A stretch of 53,889 nt of DNA from Clostridia bacterium (GCA_030533005.1 JAUNJX010000010.1:1-53889); one strand, 5' to 3'. Positions 25,472-34,771 are shown, counted from the first letter of the stretch. The notes: generated by a model from the letters alone, not told the origin. Translations and numbers: made by a program.

Positions 25472-26260
25472 GTGGAAATCATCGTATGTGTCAAACAAGT
25501 GCCCGGTACGAGCGAGGTCGAGGTCGATCCCGTGACCGGCGTGCTCAAGCGCGACGGCGTAGCATCCAAAATGAACCCTTATGATCTGTTTGCCATGGAG
25601 GCGGCTATGTCCCTTGTCGAACAATACGGCGGGTCGGTCAAAACGCTCACCATGGGGCCGCCGCAGGCGATGGCCGTGCTGCGGGAAACGCTGTATATGG
25701 GGGCGGAACAGGGGACGCTGCTCAGCGACCGAAAATTTGCGGGCGCGGATGTGGCGGCAACAAGCTATACGCTTAAGTGCGGCGTGGAGAGCATGGGTAC
25801 ATATGATCTCATTCTCTGCGGCAAGCAGACGACGGACGGCGACACGGCACAGGTCGGGCCTGAAATGGCGGCGCGGCTGGGACTGGAGCATGCGAGTAAC
25901 GTGCTTTCCATAGAAGCGGTCAAGGATGGTTATGTCACCGTCGTGTCGGATCTGGATGAGAAGCGGCAGACGCAGCGCATGAAGCTGCCATGTTTGCTGT
26001 GCATGGAAAAGGATGTGAACACGCCGCGCCTGCCCTCCTATAAACGCAAGTGCGCTGTGCAACCAACGCAGCTATATACGCTTTCCGCCGCAGACCTTGC
26101 TACGCTCGACGAGAGCAAATGCGGGCTTAAGGGATCGCCCACGCAGGTGGAGCGCATCTTTCCGCCGGATAAGAATACGGATAAAACGCTGCACGAGGGC
26201 ACGCCGGAGGAACTGGCCGGAATGCTGTATCAAACGCTTGCAGCGCGAAAGCTTATATAA
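25472..26260 (+). CDS. lctB: electron-transfer flavoprotein beta subunit (LctB-like)
   Basis: 262-residue EtfB subunit. Start MEIIVCVKQVPGT and the nucleotide-binding segment GKQTTDGDTAQVGPEMAARL are typical of Etf beta chains of the bifurcating group. In Acetobacterium woodii the homologous LctB forms a complex with LctC and LctD that drives NAD+ reduction by lactate through simultaneous oxidation of ferredoxin (confurcation). The GTG start follows GGGGAGGT. It is the first of four genes that follow the lct gene order, which is the main evidence for the lactate role rather than an acyl-CoA dehydrogenase partner. Confidence 0.88.
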   Translation: MEIIVCVKQVPGTSEVEVDPVTGVLKRDGVASKMNPYDLFAMEAAMSLVEQYGGSVKTLTMGPPQAMAVLRETLYMGAEQGTLLSDRKFAGADVAATSYTLKCGVESMGTYDLILCGKQTTDGDTAQVGPEMAARLGLEHASNVLSIEAVKDGYVTVVSDLDEKRQTQRMKLPCLLCMEKDVNTPRLPSYKRKCAVQPTQLYTLSAADLATLDESKCGLKGSPTQVERIFPPDKNTDKTLHEGTPEELAGMLYQTLAARKLI

Positions 26261-26272
26261 GGAGGGACGGCT

Positions 26273-27466
26273 ATGGGTATCATCATAGAACAAGGCTTGG
26301 TCAACGCGCAAACGGCGCAAACGCTGGTGTCGCTCTGTCCCTTTGGCGCAATATCCTATGAAAACGGTGAATTGAGCGTAGGCATGGGCTGCAAAAGCTG
26401 CAAGCTGTGCGTCAACAAAGGCCCTCAAGGCGTGATGCGCTATCAGGAGGAGGAGAAAAAGGAAATCGACAAGGGCGCGTGGCGTGGCGTTTGCGTGTTT
26501 GCGGAACGCCGGGGAAACAGCGCGCATCCGGTGACGATGGAGCTTTTGGGCAAGGCGCGGGAGCTTGCGGCGGTCACAGGGCATCCCGTATATGCGCTGT
26601 GCATTGGGCAGGGCTTGCACGATATGGCGGAGGAGCTGCTCCACTACGGAGCCGATAAGGTATTTATGTATGACGATGCGGCCTTCGCGGATTTTTGCGT
26701 AGGCCCTTATGCGAACGCTTTTTGTGATTTCATCCAGCAGGTCAAGCCATCTTCTATTCTGGTGGGCGCGACGAACCTTGGGCGCAGCCTTGCGCCGCGT
26801 GTGGCAGCAAAATGTGAAACGGGTCTTACGGCGGACTGCACGATGCTCCAAATGAAGGAAAACACCGACCTGGTGCAGATACGTCCAGCCTTTGGCGGCA
26901 ACATCATGGCGCAGATCGTGACGCCCAACACGCGCCCGCAGTTTTGCACGGCGCGCTATAAGGTGTTTTCGGCCTTGCCAAGAGCGGAAAAGGCAGAGGG
27001 CGAGATCGTTTCCATGCCGGTGACGGCCGCCATGCGGGAAGGCAACACCGAGGTATTGGCGACGGACGCAAAGCCCGCGCAGGTGGATATTTCCGAAGCG
27101 GACGTGATCGTCGCCTGCGGGCGCGGCATAAAAACGCAGGCGGATCTTGCATTGGCGGAGGAGCTTGCGAAGCTTTTAGGCGCGCAAATGGCCTGCACGC
27201 GCCCGCTGATCGAGGCGGGCTGGTTCGATCCGCGCAGGCAGATCGGCCTTTCGGGCAGAACTGTTAAGCCCAAGCTCATCATCTGCCTTGGCATTTCCGG
27301 CTCCGTGCAGTTTGCGGCGGGCATGAAGGGCGCGGATTGCATCATCGCCATCAATACGGATAAAAACGCTGCTATCTTTGATATAGCACATATCGGCGTC
27401 GTAGGGGATATCTATGAGATTTTACCTTTGTTCATCCAAAACGTGAAGGAGGGACGGCATGTATAA
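26273..27466 (+). CDS. lctC: Etf alpha subunit with N-terminal iron-sulfur domain (LctC-like)
   Basis: 397-residue EtfA chain. Residues about 1-65 form an added ferredoxin-like segment with four cysteines (CPFGAI, then CKSCKLC), enough for one [4Fe-4S] cluster. The Etf part follows, ending with the FAD-binding region [23 protein letters not shown] and [20 protein letters not shown]. The extra cluster domain is a feature of LctC and a route for electrons between ferredoxin and FAD. 12 bases follow lctB; the 3' end overlaps lctD by 8 bases. Confidence 0.88.
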   Translation: MGIIIEQGLVNAQTAQTLVSLCPFGAISYENGELSVGMGCKSCKLCVNKGPQGVMRYQEEEKKEIDKGAWRGVCVFAERRGNSAHPVTMELLGKARELAAVTGHPVYALCIGQGLHDMAEELLHYGADKVFMYDDAAFADFCVGPYANAFCDFIQQVKPSSILVGATNLGRSLAPRVAAKCETGLTADCTMLQMKENTDLVQIRPAFGGNIMAQIVTPNTRPQFCTARYKVFSALPRAEKAEGEIVSMPVTAAMREGNTEVLATDAKPAQVDISEADVIVACGRGIKTQADLALAEELAKLLGAQMACTRPLIEAGWFDPRRQIGLSGRTVKPKLIICLGISGSVQFAAGMKGADCIIAINTDKNAAIFDIAHIGVVGDIYEILPLFIQNVKEGRHV

Positions 27467-28850
27467 CAAGCTGAAGCAGGAGGATATAGCGTATCTGACG
27501 AACCTTGTGGGCGCGGCACGCATGCGTACGGGTGATGCGATCAGCGAGGATTACAGCCACGACGAGATGGGCGGTGTTTCCCGTATGCCGGATGCGCTCA
27601 TTCGCGTCATGACGACAGAGGAGGTATCCGCGATCCTCCGCTATGCAAACGAGCGGCGCATACCCGTTGTGGTGCGCGGCAGCGGCACGGGCTTAGTGGG
27701 CGCGGGCGTACCCATCGAGGGCGGGATCATGCTCGAGACCACGGGCATGAATCAAATCCTTGAGTTGGATGAAAACAACCTGACGGTTACCGTGCAGCCC
27801 GGCGTGCTGCTGATGGAGCTATCCGCATTTGCGGAGGCGCACGGACTTTTGTATCCGCCCGATCCGGGCGAAAAAAGCGCGACCATTGGCGGCAACATCA
27901 GCACCAACGCGGGCGGCATGCGCGCGGTGAAATACGGTGTTACGCGGGATTATGTGCGCGCGCTGACGGCGGTGCTGCCTACGGGCGAGATCATGCACTG
28001 TGGCGGCAAGGTGGTCAAAAACAGCACGGGATACAGCGTCAAGGACCTGCTGATCGGCGCGGAGGGGACGCTTGCTGTCATTACGGAGGCGGTATTAAAG
28101 CTTGTGCCTTTGCCCGCCATCACCGTATCGCTGCTGCTGCCCTTTGACAGTATCAAAGCGGCCATTGAGACGGTGCCGGTGCTGGTGCGAAGCAAAGCGT
28201 CGCTGACCGCCATCGAGTTTATGGAGCGGGATACCATCCTCTTTTCGGAGGACTACCTCGGCAAGCGCTTTCCGCACACGACGGCGCCCGCCTATCTTCT
28301 TTTGACGGTGGACGGCAACGATCAGATGGTGGTGGATAAAGAGCTTGGCAACGTGGCGGAGCTGTGCATCGCGCATGGCGCATGGGACGCCTTTATCGTG
28401 GATACGCAGGAGCGAAAGGATTCCGTATGGTCGGCGCGCGGCGCATTTCTGGAGGCCATTAAGGCGTCTACGACCCAAATGGATGAGTGCGATGTGGTGG
28501 TGCCACGGGATCGTGTGGCGGAATTCATACTCTATACGCATGAGGTGGCGGCGCAGCTTAATATGCGCATACCGAGCTTTGGCCACGCGGGGGATGGCAA
28601 TCTGCATGTGTATATCTGCAAGGATGCGTTGGAGGAGGAAGAATGGGAGCGTATGCTTTTAAAAGCCTTTGATCTTCTCTATGGCAAGGCGCATGAGATG
28701 GGCGGTCTGGTTTCGGGCGAACACGGGATAGGCTACGCGAAGCGCGCGTATCTTTCGCGCGCCGTGGGGGAGGAGCAGGTTATGCTCATGCGCCGCATCA
28801 AGGCGGCCTTTGATCCCAATGGCATACTGAATCCCGGAAAGGTCGTGTGA
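27459..28850 (+). CDS. lctD: FAD-linked lactate dehydrogenase (GlcD/LctD family)
   Basis: 463-residue flavoprotein of the vanillyl-alcohol oxidase/GlcD fold that oxidises 2-hydroxy acids. FAD-binding segment [15 protein letters not shown] and [25 protein letters not shown] near the N-terminus; substrate domain with [20 protein letters not shown] and the closing GILNPGKV. Together with lctB and lctC it would form the confurcating D-lactate dehydrogenase complex. Without the neighbours it would be called a glycolate oxidase subunit. larA begins one base after its stop. Confidence 0.88.
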   Translation: MYNKLKQEDIAYLTNLVGAARMRTGDAISEDYSHDEMGGVSRMPDALIRVMTTEEVSAILRYANERRIPVVVRGSGTGLVGAGVPIEGGIMLETTGMNQILELDENNLTVTVQPGVLLMELSAFAEAHGLLYPPDPGEKSATIGGNISTNAGGMRAVKYGVTRDYVRALTAVLPTGEIMHCGGKVVKNSTGYSVKDLLIGAEGTLAVITEAVLKLVPLPAITVSLLLPFDSIKAAIETVPVLVRSKASLTAIEFMERDTILFSEDYLGKRFPHTTAPAYLLLTVDGNDQMVVDKELGNVAELCIAHGAWDAFIVDTQERKDSVWSARGAFLEAIKASTTQMDECDVVVPRDRVAEFILYTHEVAAQLNMRIPSFGHAGDGNLHVYICKDALEEEEWERMLLKAFDLLYGKAHEMGGLVSGEHGIGYAKRAYLSRAVGEEQVMLMRRIKAAFDPNGILNPGKVV

Positions 28851-28851
28851 T

Positions 28852-30111
28852 ATGCTGAAGCTGCCGTATGGAAAAACCTATTTGGAATTGGACGCGCCTG
28901 ACGCCGCCGTGCTTACCTCCGGCATAGACCGGCTGCATAACGATGAGGCGGGGCTTGTTATCGTGCGGGAGGCCATGGCGCACCCTATAAACAGTCCGTC
29001 GCTTGAGACGCTTGCCAAAGATAAAAAGACCTGCACCATCATCATCAGCGACCATACGCGACCCGTGCCCAGCCGCGATATTCTGCCGCCCATGCTCCAA
29101 GCGCTCAAATCCGGCAACCCGGATATCGCTGTCACGCTGCTGGTCGCAACGGGCTGCCATCGCGCCACGCAAAAGCAGGAATTGGTAGACAAGCTTGGCG
29201 AGGACATTGTTGCAGGCTATCCGATCGTTATCCATGATTGCCGCGACGCGAACGCCAATGTGCAGATCGGCATATTGCCCTCCGGTGCGCCGCTTGTGAT
29301 CGATAAGACTGCCGTGAAATGTGATCTGCTCATCGCGGAGGGGTTTATCGAGCCGCATTTTTTCGCGGGCTTTTCAGGCGGGCGCAAAAGCGTGCTGCCC
29401 GGTGTGTGCGACCGCGTAAGCGTGCTTGGAAACCATTGCAGCCGCTTTATCGACAGCCCCTTTGCCCGTACGGGCATATTAGACGGAAACCCGCTGCACA
29501 CGGATATGCTCGCCGCTGCAAAGATGGCAAAGCTTGCCTATATCGTGAACGTGGTGATCGATGAGAACAAAAAGACGGTGGCGGCATTTGCGGGAGATTG
29601 CGAGAAGGCGCATCGGGCGGGGTGCGATTTCCTAAAAGAATATTGCGCGGTGAAGCCCGTTCCCGCCGATGTGGTGATCACCACCAACGGCGGTGCGCCG
29701 CTGGATCAAAATATCTACCAATGCGTAAAAAGCATGACGGCCGCCGAAGCGACGGCGAGAGAAGGCGGCGTGATCATATTGTGCGCCGAATGCGCCGACG
29801 GAACGGGCGGGGAAGATTTTTACCGCTCGCTCAAGGCGTGTGAAAGCGCCGATGCGCTCTATGCGGGCATCATGCAAACGACGCAGCAGTCTACCATACC
29901 CGATCAGTGGGAAAGTCAGATACTGGCACGCATATTGAAAAAGCACAGGGTCGTCATGGTGACGCGCCCTGCGCTTGCGGATACCGTGCGTGATATGAAG
30001 ATGGAATATGCCAGAACGCTGACGGAGGCGCTGCAATATGCTTATGCCCTCAAGGGCGAGGGGGCAGCGCTTACGGTGATTCCAAACGGAATCAGCGTGA
30101 TCGTAGGCTGA
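28852..30111 (+). CDS. larA: nickel-pincer lactate racemase
   Basis: 419-residue LarA (DUF2088) enzyme interconverting D- and L-lactate with a nickel pincer nucleotide. The key residues of the family are visible: DHTRPVPS, PHFFAGFSGGRKSVLPG (His plus the Lys that carries the cofactor) and GNH. It ends the lct set, so L-lactate can be fed to the dehydrogenase; Acetobacterium woodii also has a racemase (LctF) in this operon. Genes for cofactor assembly (larB, larC, larE) and a lactate permease are not in the window. Its stop directly abuts the stop of the convergent signalling gene. Confidence 0.87.
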   Translation: MLKLPYGKTYLELDAPDAAVLTSGIDRLHNDEAGLVIVREAMAHPINSPSLETLAKDKKTCTIIISDHTRPVPSRDILPPMLQALKSGNPDIAVTLLVATGCHRATQKQELVDKLGEDIVAGYPIVIHDCRDANANVQIGILPSGAPLVIDKTAVKCDLLIAEGFIEPHFFAGFSGGRKSVLPGVCDRVSVLGNHCSRFIDSPFARTGILDGNPLHTDMLAAAKMAKLAYIVNVVIDENKKTVAAFAGDCEKAHRAGCDFLKEYCAVKPVPADVVITTNGGAPLDQNIYQCVKSMTAAEATAREGGVIILCAECADGTGGEDFYRSLKACESADALYAGIMQTTQQSTIPDQWESQILARILKKHRVVMVTRPALADTVRDMKMEYARTLTEALQYAYALKGEGAALTVIPNGISVIVG

Positions 30112-32232
30112 TCAGGAGGAATGATTGAGGTCGTTGTACCATTTTACGGATGCGATATAGGTCTCGTTGATCGCGTCGCAGCTTATGTAATGCTCGTCCG
30201 CAAAACGGGTGATCTCCTCCCAGTTGGAATAGTCATAATGCCCGAAGAAGGCCACGATGTCGGAATAGATGCCGTCTTTTCCCACGAGGGATTCGCGTAT
30301 ATCGTCCGCAACGGGAATTTCCGCGACGAGCTCCTCCTTGGTTTTATCAAGCGCCACATGCAATAGCGACAGCATGCCGGTAAGAAATACATGGCGCGGG
30401 TCGCGTTTGGGTCGAAGCTGCGGCGCCAAAAGCTCGCCAAAGCGGGCGCGGATCAGCGACAGGCGCACAAGCTCTGTGGGTTTGTCCGCCGCTACACCCT
30501 GTAAAGCTAGCATGGCGATCCACTTTTTGATGTTTTCCTCGCCCAAATAGGCGACGGCCATTTGGATGGAGGACATTTTGGAGCGCAGACCCATGGTCGC
30601 GGAGTTTAGAAGCTTGAGCAGCTTGTAGGATAGCGCCACATCGGTGGAGATGATAGCGCTGATCTGTTGAAAGTCCACATAATCGTCCGTGCTGGTCAGC
30701 TGCAGCAAACGGTAGTAGTTTGCCTTGAGCGGATCGATGTCCTTGGTCGTTTTGGTGACGGTGGGCTGCTCGAAGAAATATCCTTGGAACAGCTTGAAGC
30801 CGCGCCGCTGTGCCGCTTCGTATTCCTCCTTGGTGGATACGCCCGTGGCAATAAAGGTTTTCTTCGCATTTTGCATGATAAGGCTTTTTTGCAGCGTGGC
30901 GTTCATGCCGTTGATCTCGATCTTGCAATAATCCACCACGTCCAGAAGCACACGGTTGATATTGCCGTCGTTTACGCCGGTGAGCGCAAGAAGATAGCCG
31001 CAGGCATGCAGCTGACGGTAGAGAAGCATTTCGTTTTCGGAACAGCTGCCCGAAGCATGGATCTGGATAACGAATTTGTCTTTGGGCAGATTTTTCTGCA
31101 CGACGCCGGAAAAAAGCTGCTTGGTAAAGGAAATAAAATATTTCGCCTTGTTTTCCATCTCGGTAAGACCGAGCGCGTCCAATGTCCGGTTGAATTCTGA
31201 AAGATTGACCACGCCCTCTTTTTCCTTGACGTCGCCGGTGCCGTCCAGCAGCTCATAGCCGAAGGTGCGTCCGCTCTTGATCAGGATGGGCTCGATATTG
31301 ATATAGATGTTCCTGAATTTCTGCGCTCTGTCAAATTTATCCTCGAAGAATACGACGCGATTGCGCCCCGCGTTTTTGGCCTGATATAAGGCGATATCAG
31401 CCTTGCGCAGCAATTCTGAGGACGTGCTGCCGTGCTGCGGGAAGAAGGCGACGCCGATGCTCAACGAGCATTTGTCCTCTATATTGGGCATGGTGTAGGA
31501 GACCAACGCTTTTTTCAGGAGCGTGGTGTAAAAATCCATGCGCGCTCCCTGCGTATCGAACTGTTTGGGCTTATCCGTCAAAAGCAGAACGAATTCGTCG
31601 CCGCCCAGCCTGTATACATGGTTTTGGAAAGCTTCTTCATGCTGCAAATGCTCCGTCAGGCGCTTGAGCATGACGTCGCCGGCGTTATGGCCATAGGTAT
31701 CGTTGATGATCTTGAAATAATCGAGATCCATGATCGCCATGATGCCGGATATGCGGTTGCCTTCGATCCCCTCGGCGATCGCCTCAAAATCCTCTTTTAG
31801 CTTTTGCCTGTTGGGCGCGCCCGTGAGCTGATCGAGATAAGCGAGACTATACAGCTTTTCCTGCGTGGCGCGCTCCTGTTGGATATCCCGGGCGATGAAA
31901 ATGCGTGCCGCCTTATTATCCGACCACAGGATGGTATTGGTCATTACAGTGAAAAGATGATCGTCCAAATCTTTAATTTCAAAATAGGAAGCCTTGCCGA
32001 GCGTATCGTCCAGCTTGGAGCAGGTATTGCACAGCGTAGGAAAGATATGGGCGTAACCCTCCTTGCAGGAGGTCGCCTCCGCCCAAATGGCGCCCATATG
32101 CTTTCGGGCACATTCGTTTGCGAACAGCAGCTCACAGCTATCCGACCGCACGGCGATCACATCCGCGTCATAGGCGTCAAAGAGGCTCGCAAGCAGCTGT
32201 TCCGTTTGTGTCCGTTTTTTACCGAAGATCAT
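30112..32232 (-). CDS. PAS-GGDEF-degenerate EAL-HDOD signalling protein
   Basis: 706-residue cytosolic protein. Residues about 1-110 resemble a PAS sensor (with CNTCSKL, perhaps a metal or redox site); about 125-290 is a GGDEF domain with an intact RLGGDEF motif and thus possible diguanylate cyclase activity, with no RxxD inhibitory site at the usual spacing. About 295-475 is an EAL-like region without the catalytic signature (FGYELLDG in place of EAL), followed at about 480-690 by an HDOD domain. Degenerate EAL plus HDOD is the YuxH arrangement; joining it to PAS-GGDEF is uncommon. GGAG lies 8 bases before the ATG at 32232; the frame is open to 32283 without a site. Confidence 0.8.
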   Translation of the reverse strand: MIFGKKRTQTEQLLASLFDAYDADVIAVRSDSCELLFANECARKHMGAIWAEATSCKEGYAHIFPTLCNTCSKLDDTLGKASYFEIKDLDDHLFTVMTNTILWSDNKAARIFIARDIQQERATQEKLYSLAYLDQLTGAPNRQKLKEDFEAIAEGIEGNRISGIMAIMDLDYFKIINDTYGHNAGDVMLKRLTEHLQHEEAFQNHVYRLGGDEFVLLLTDKPKQFDTQGARMDFYTTLLKKALVSYTMPNIEDKCSLSIGVAFFPQHGSTSSELLRKADIALYQAKNAGRNRVVFFEDKFDRAQKFRNIYINIEPILIKSGRTFGYELLDGTGDVKEKEGVVNLSEFNRTLDALGLTEMENKAKYFISFTKQLFSGVVQKNLPKDKFVIQIHASGSCSENEMLLYRQLHACGYLLALTGVNDGNINRVLLDVVDYCKIEINGMNATLQKSLIMQNAKKTFIATGVSTKEEYEAAQRRGFKLFQGYFFEQPTVTKTTKDIDPLKANYYRLLQLTSTDDYVDFQQISAIISTDVALSYKLLKLLNSATMGLRSKMSSIQMAVAYLGEENIKKWIAMLALQGVAADKPTELVRLSLIRARFGELLAPQLRPKRDPRHVFLTGMLSLLHVALDKTKEELVAEIPVADDIRESLVGKDGIYSDIVAFFGHYDYSNWEEITRFADEHYISCDAINETYIASVKWYNDLNHSS

Positions 32233-32299
32233 GTTTTTTTCTCCGCATCTGAAAAAAATGTATGGCGGGTTTTGCATTTGCACTTAAAATCTTTACTAC

Positions 32300-32328
32300 A
32301 TTATATGTGTATTGGGCGAATTTGGAAA
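32300..32328 (-). promoter_or_regulatory. promoter of the PAS-GGDEF-HDOD gene
   Basis: Minus strand: TATAAT (32300-32305) with TTTCCA (32323-32328) after a 17-base spacer, about 65 bases upstream of the ATG at 32232. Confidence 0.5.
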
Positions 32329-32403
32329 CCGTTTGATGACGAAAGTTACAAAATATCTATATTTTCCATGTATTAGGGCGTTTTATGGAAACATACGCGC
32401 ATG

Positions 32404-32430
32404 AAAAACGGCTCCGATCTCTCGGAGCCG
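32404..32430 (-). terminator. intrinsic terminator of an unassigned minus-strand transcript
   Basis: 9-bp perfect stem CGGCTCCGA/TCGGAGCCG (32409-32417, 32422-32430) with a 4-base loop, followed on the minus strand by five T (32404-32408). No minus-strand gene ends here, so it implies a short RNA starting within the gap. Confidence 0.65.
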
Positions 32431-32486
32431 TATAACGTATGGTTAGTCTGAAAGGGGGTCTTTCATCACCACTTGTTTCACTTGCA
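32404..32486 (-). ncRNA. candidate small RNA in the 32233-32684 gap
   Basis: An extended -10 element (TGG-TATACT, TATACT at 32492-32497, minus strand) would start a transcript near 32486. About 80 bases later lies an intrinsic terminator (32404-32430). Between them is a second small hairpin, TGAAAG/CTTTCA (32449-32465), and a seven-codon ORF (32443-32466, MKDPLSD) with only a weak ribosome binding site. No known RNA family is recognised. The rest of the 452-base gap shows only the promoter at 32300-32328 and the start region of the Nudix gene. Confidence 0.35.
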
Positions 32487-32684
32487 TGCTTAGTATACCA
32501 TGCGGATCGTGCTTATACATCACAAAAGTGTTGCGAAGCGCTTAAATCTTTCATAAAAAACAATTGCAAATCCCAAGGGAAACATCACAAAGCTTTTGCG
32601 ACCGGCGTGCGGGATTGCAAAAGAACGGCGGATATGCTACCTTTAGGGCAAGACAAGCATAGATCAAAGCGGAGGAATGACGAT

Positions 32685-33224
32685 ATGAATGATTTGATGG
32701 AGAAAACGCTGACTTCTCAGGAAATCTATAACGGGCGTGTCGTGCACCTGTTCCGTGATACCGTTGCGTTGCCAAACGGCAAGGAGGGCGTGCGCGAGGT
32801 GATACGGCACCCGGGCGCCGTGTGCGTTATTCCCGTTACGGAGGCGGGCGACGTCGTGATGGTGCGGCAGTTTCGCTATCCGTTCTCCACTACGCTCTTG
32901 GAGATCCCGGCCGGCAAGATGGAGCAAGGGGAGGATCCGCTGGACTGCGCCATGCGCGAGCTTTCAGAGGAAACGGGTGCGCAGGCGAGCAAATGGACGG
33001 AGCTTGGCGTGGTGTATCCAAGCGTTGCGTATCTTGATGAAAAAATCTACATCTATCTTGCACATGGGCTGACCTTTGGGAAGACGCATACCGACGAGGA
33101 TGAATTTTTACATGTGGAGAAGTATCCTCTTGGTACGGTGCTGGATATGGTGATGGAAGGCGATATCCCAGACGGGAAAACGCAGATCGCCATACTCAAA
33201 GCGTGTCGGCTGCTGGGTCTGTAG
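32685..33224 (+). CDS. Nudix hydrolase, ADP-ribose pyrophosphatase type
   Basis: 179-residue Nudix enzyme, probably splitting ADP-ribose to AMP and ribose 5-phosphate. The Nudix box is complete (G-x5-E-x7-REL-x-EE-x-G, in AGKMEQGED...RELSEETGA), and the surrounding VVMVRQFRYP and LLEIPAGKM segments are typical of the NudF/YqkG subgroup. GGAGG lies 9 bases before the ATG at 32685; the frame is open far upstream (to 32439), but that stretch is low quality and has no start signal. The last 29 bases overlap the end of the convergent GNAT gene. Confidence 0.9.
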   Translation: MNDLMEKTLTSQEIYNGRVVHLFRDTVALPNGKEGVREVIRHPGAVCVIPVTEAGDVVMVRQFRYPFSTTLLEIPAGKMEQGEDPLDCAMRELSEETGAQASKWTELGVVYPSVAYLDEKIYIYLAHGLTFGKTHTDEDEFLHVEKYPLGTVLDMVMEGDIPDGKTQIAILKACRLLGL

Positions 33225-33759
33225 GGCGCATGCATTCCAGCTCGTATTGCGTCCATTCTTCGCCCATGATGGCGCAATAGAAGACGGGTTCCTTGGCGTT
33301 TGGCCGGAAGCCCGCCTGCAAATAGCAGTGATGAGCGGAAGGATTATTTTCAAACACGCCGAGCGTCACGCGCCTTGCGTCCAGATAATCAAAGGCGTAT
33401 CGAGCCGCCGCCTGTACGAGCTTTTTGCCAAGCCCCAGACCGCGGTAGGCAGGATCGAGGATCACGAAGCCAAGGCGCACGGTATCGTCTGTATCCCGAG
33501 GATAGCGGAGGGATACGGAGCCGATTACGGTCTGCCCAAGGCAACCTGTCATGACAAAGGAACGGGGATTGTTATCCAGCGCACGCGCATAAGATTCAAA
33601 CTCCATGGGCAAAAGCGGATAATGATCGAAAAAATCCGCGCACCATTGGCGGAAGGCGAATTCCGACCTGCACCAGGAAACGATATGCGCCGCGTCGCTG
33701 CTTACATAAGGCCGCAGACGTAGGCGCGCAAAAATGTTTTGGGGAGCATGTGTATACAT
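33196..33759 (-). CDS. GNAT-family N-acetyltransferase
   Basis: 187-residue acetyltransferase with the acetyl-CoA loop RGLGLGKKLV after the strand RLGFVILDPAY, and a late NPSAHHCYLQAGF segment typical of GNAT enzymes acting on amines or protein N-termini. AGAGGAA precedes the ATG. Substrate unknown. It overlaps the Nudix gene tail to tail by 29 bases and diverges from the HAD gene. Confidence 0.85.
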   Translation of the reverse strand: MYTHAPQNIFARLRLRPYVSSDAAHIVSWCRSEFAFRQWCADFFDHYPLLPMEFESYARALDNNPRSFVMTGCLGQTVIGSVSLRYPRDTDDTVRLGFVILDPAYRGLGLGKKLVQAAARYAFDYLDARRVTLGVFENNPSAHHCYLQAGFRPNAKEPVFYCAIMGEEWTQYELECMRPTDPAADTL

Positions 33760-33842
33760 TGCGTTCCTCTTGCGCGTTTATTTAGATTTAGTATAGCATG
33801 TACGGACGCTTTTCTCAATGGATCGCCGCGCGGGTGCATAAC

Positions 33843-33877
33843 GTATATACCCATATGGGGATATACTGTGTTATAAT
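33843..33877 (+). promoter_or_regulatory. HAD-folD promoter with a 24-bp dyad operator
   Basis: TATAAT (33872-33877) lies 5 bases after a near-perfect 24-bp dyad (33843-33866; core CCCATATGGG, arms GTATAT/ATATAC, a single mismatched pair). The dyad occupies the -35 region, where no consensus hexamer is present, so a bound protein would directly affect this promoter. The sequence resembles copper-sensing CsoR operators (ATACCC..GGGTAT), but the genes give no copper link. Confidence 0.5.
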
Positions 33878-33909
33878 ATCGCATAGTGGTATGCGGGGAG
33901 GTAACGGGC

Positions 33910-34740
33910 TTGGATTGTAGAGAATGGGCGCTGTACTGTGATTTGGACGGCAGCCTGCTAAACTCTTTTGGCGAGGTGACAAAAAAGAGCCGCCAAGCCA
34001 TTCGTGCGTTCGTTGAGGACGGCGGGCTGTTTGGCCTTTGCACGGGGCGCGCGACACAAAACGCGTTTTCGCGTGTGGCGGGGGTGGAGATCAACGCGCC
34101 CTCAATCGTATTCAACGGGGCTGCGGTGTATGATTATGCGCAAAAAACGTATCTGCGCCTTCATTTGATGGATAAGATGGCGCCCATGCAGGCGGCAAAG
34201 TGGAGCGTGGAGCGCTTTCCGGAGATTGACGTGCAGGTTTATACGCCTGATGAGATTATCTATGTGTCTGCGCGCGACCATGCGGACGCGGTCTTTTTAA
34301 GCATCCATCAGCCCTGCCGCTTTGCACAGGCGGAGGATATCCGTGATCTTGATTGGGTAAAGTGCTTGCTTTACGGCAAGGGGGAAGCGCTTGCGCAGGT
34401 GGAACGCTATATAATAGAAAACGGTCTTGACGCGCGTATGGGGCTGGTACATTCCTCGACGGATATTGCGGATGGGGCGAAGTATCTTGAATTTGTGCCG
34501 CTGCATACCAGCAAAGGAACAGCCGTAGAGCTGCTTCGCGGGCTTGACGCCTTGCAGGGGCGAAGGATCGCGGGCTTTGGCGATTATTATAACGATATTG
34601 ATTTTCTGCAAGCTGCGGATTATGCCTTTGCGCCGCGAACAGGCATACAGGAGGTCAAGGATATCGCCTATAAGGTGGTATCCGGCAACAATGAAAATCC
34701 GGTCTGCGATATTCTTCGGGAGTTGCGGAATCTGGCATAA
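33910..34740 (+). CDS. Cof-type HAD hydrolase
   Basis: 276-residue phosphatase of the haloacid dehalogenase superfamily (Cof/YidA subgroup), acting on sugar phosphates or nucleotides. Motif I CDLDGSLL near residue 12, cap domain in the middle, Lys in HTSKGTAVELL and motif IV FGDYYNDIDFL. The frame is open to a GTG at 33886, but GGGGAGGT (33895-33902) lies 7 bases before an in-frame TTG at 33910, the better start. folD follows after 31 bases and probably shares the transcript. Confidence 0.87.
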   Translation: MDCREWALYCDLDGSLLNSFGEVTKKSRQAIRAFVEDGGLFGLCTGRATQNAFSRVAGVEINAPSIVFNGAAVYDYAQKTYLRLHLMDKMAPMQAAKWSVERFPEIDVQVYTPDEIIYVSARDHADAVFLSIHQPCRFAQAEDIRDLDWVKCLLYGKGEALAQVERYIIENGLDARMGLVHSSTDIADGAKYLEFVPLHTSKGTAVELLRGLDALQGRRIAGFGDYYNDIDFLQAADYAFAPRTGIQEVKDIAYKVVSGNNENPVCDILRELRNLA

Positions 34741-34771
34741 ATTTGTTTTATTGGCTGAGGAGGTGCTCGGT

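Noticed and set aside
32439..32684. 82-residue N-terminal extension of the Nudix protein
   Set aside because: Ser/Cys-rich stretch over a terminator hairpin with no family match; a good ribosome binding site lies before the ATG at 32685.
33196..33224. Frameshift or error at the Nudix/GNAT overlap
   Set aside because: Both proteins end with family-like C-termini; a 29-base tail-to-tail overlap is acceptable in compact genomes.
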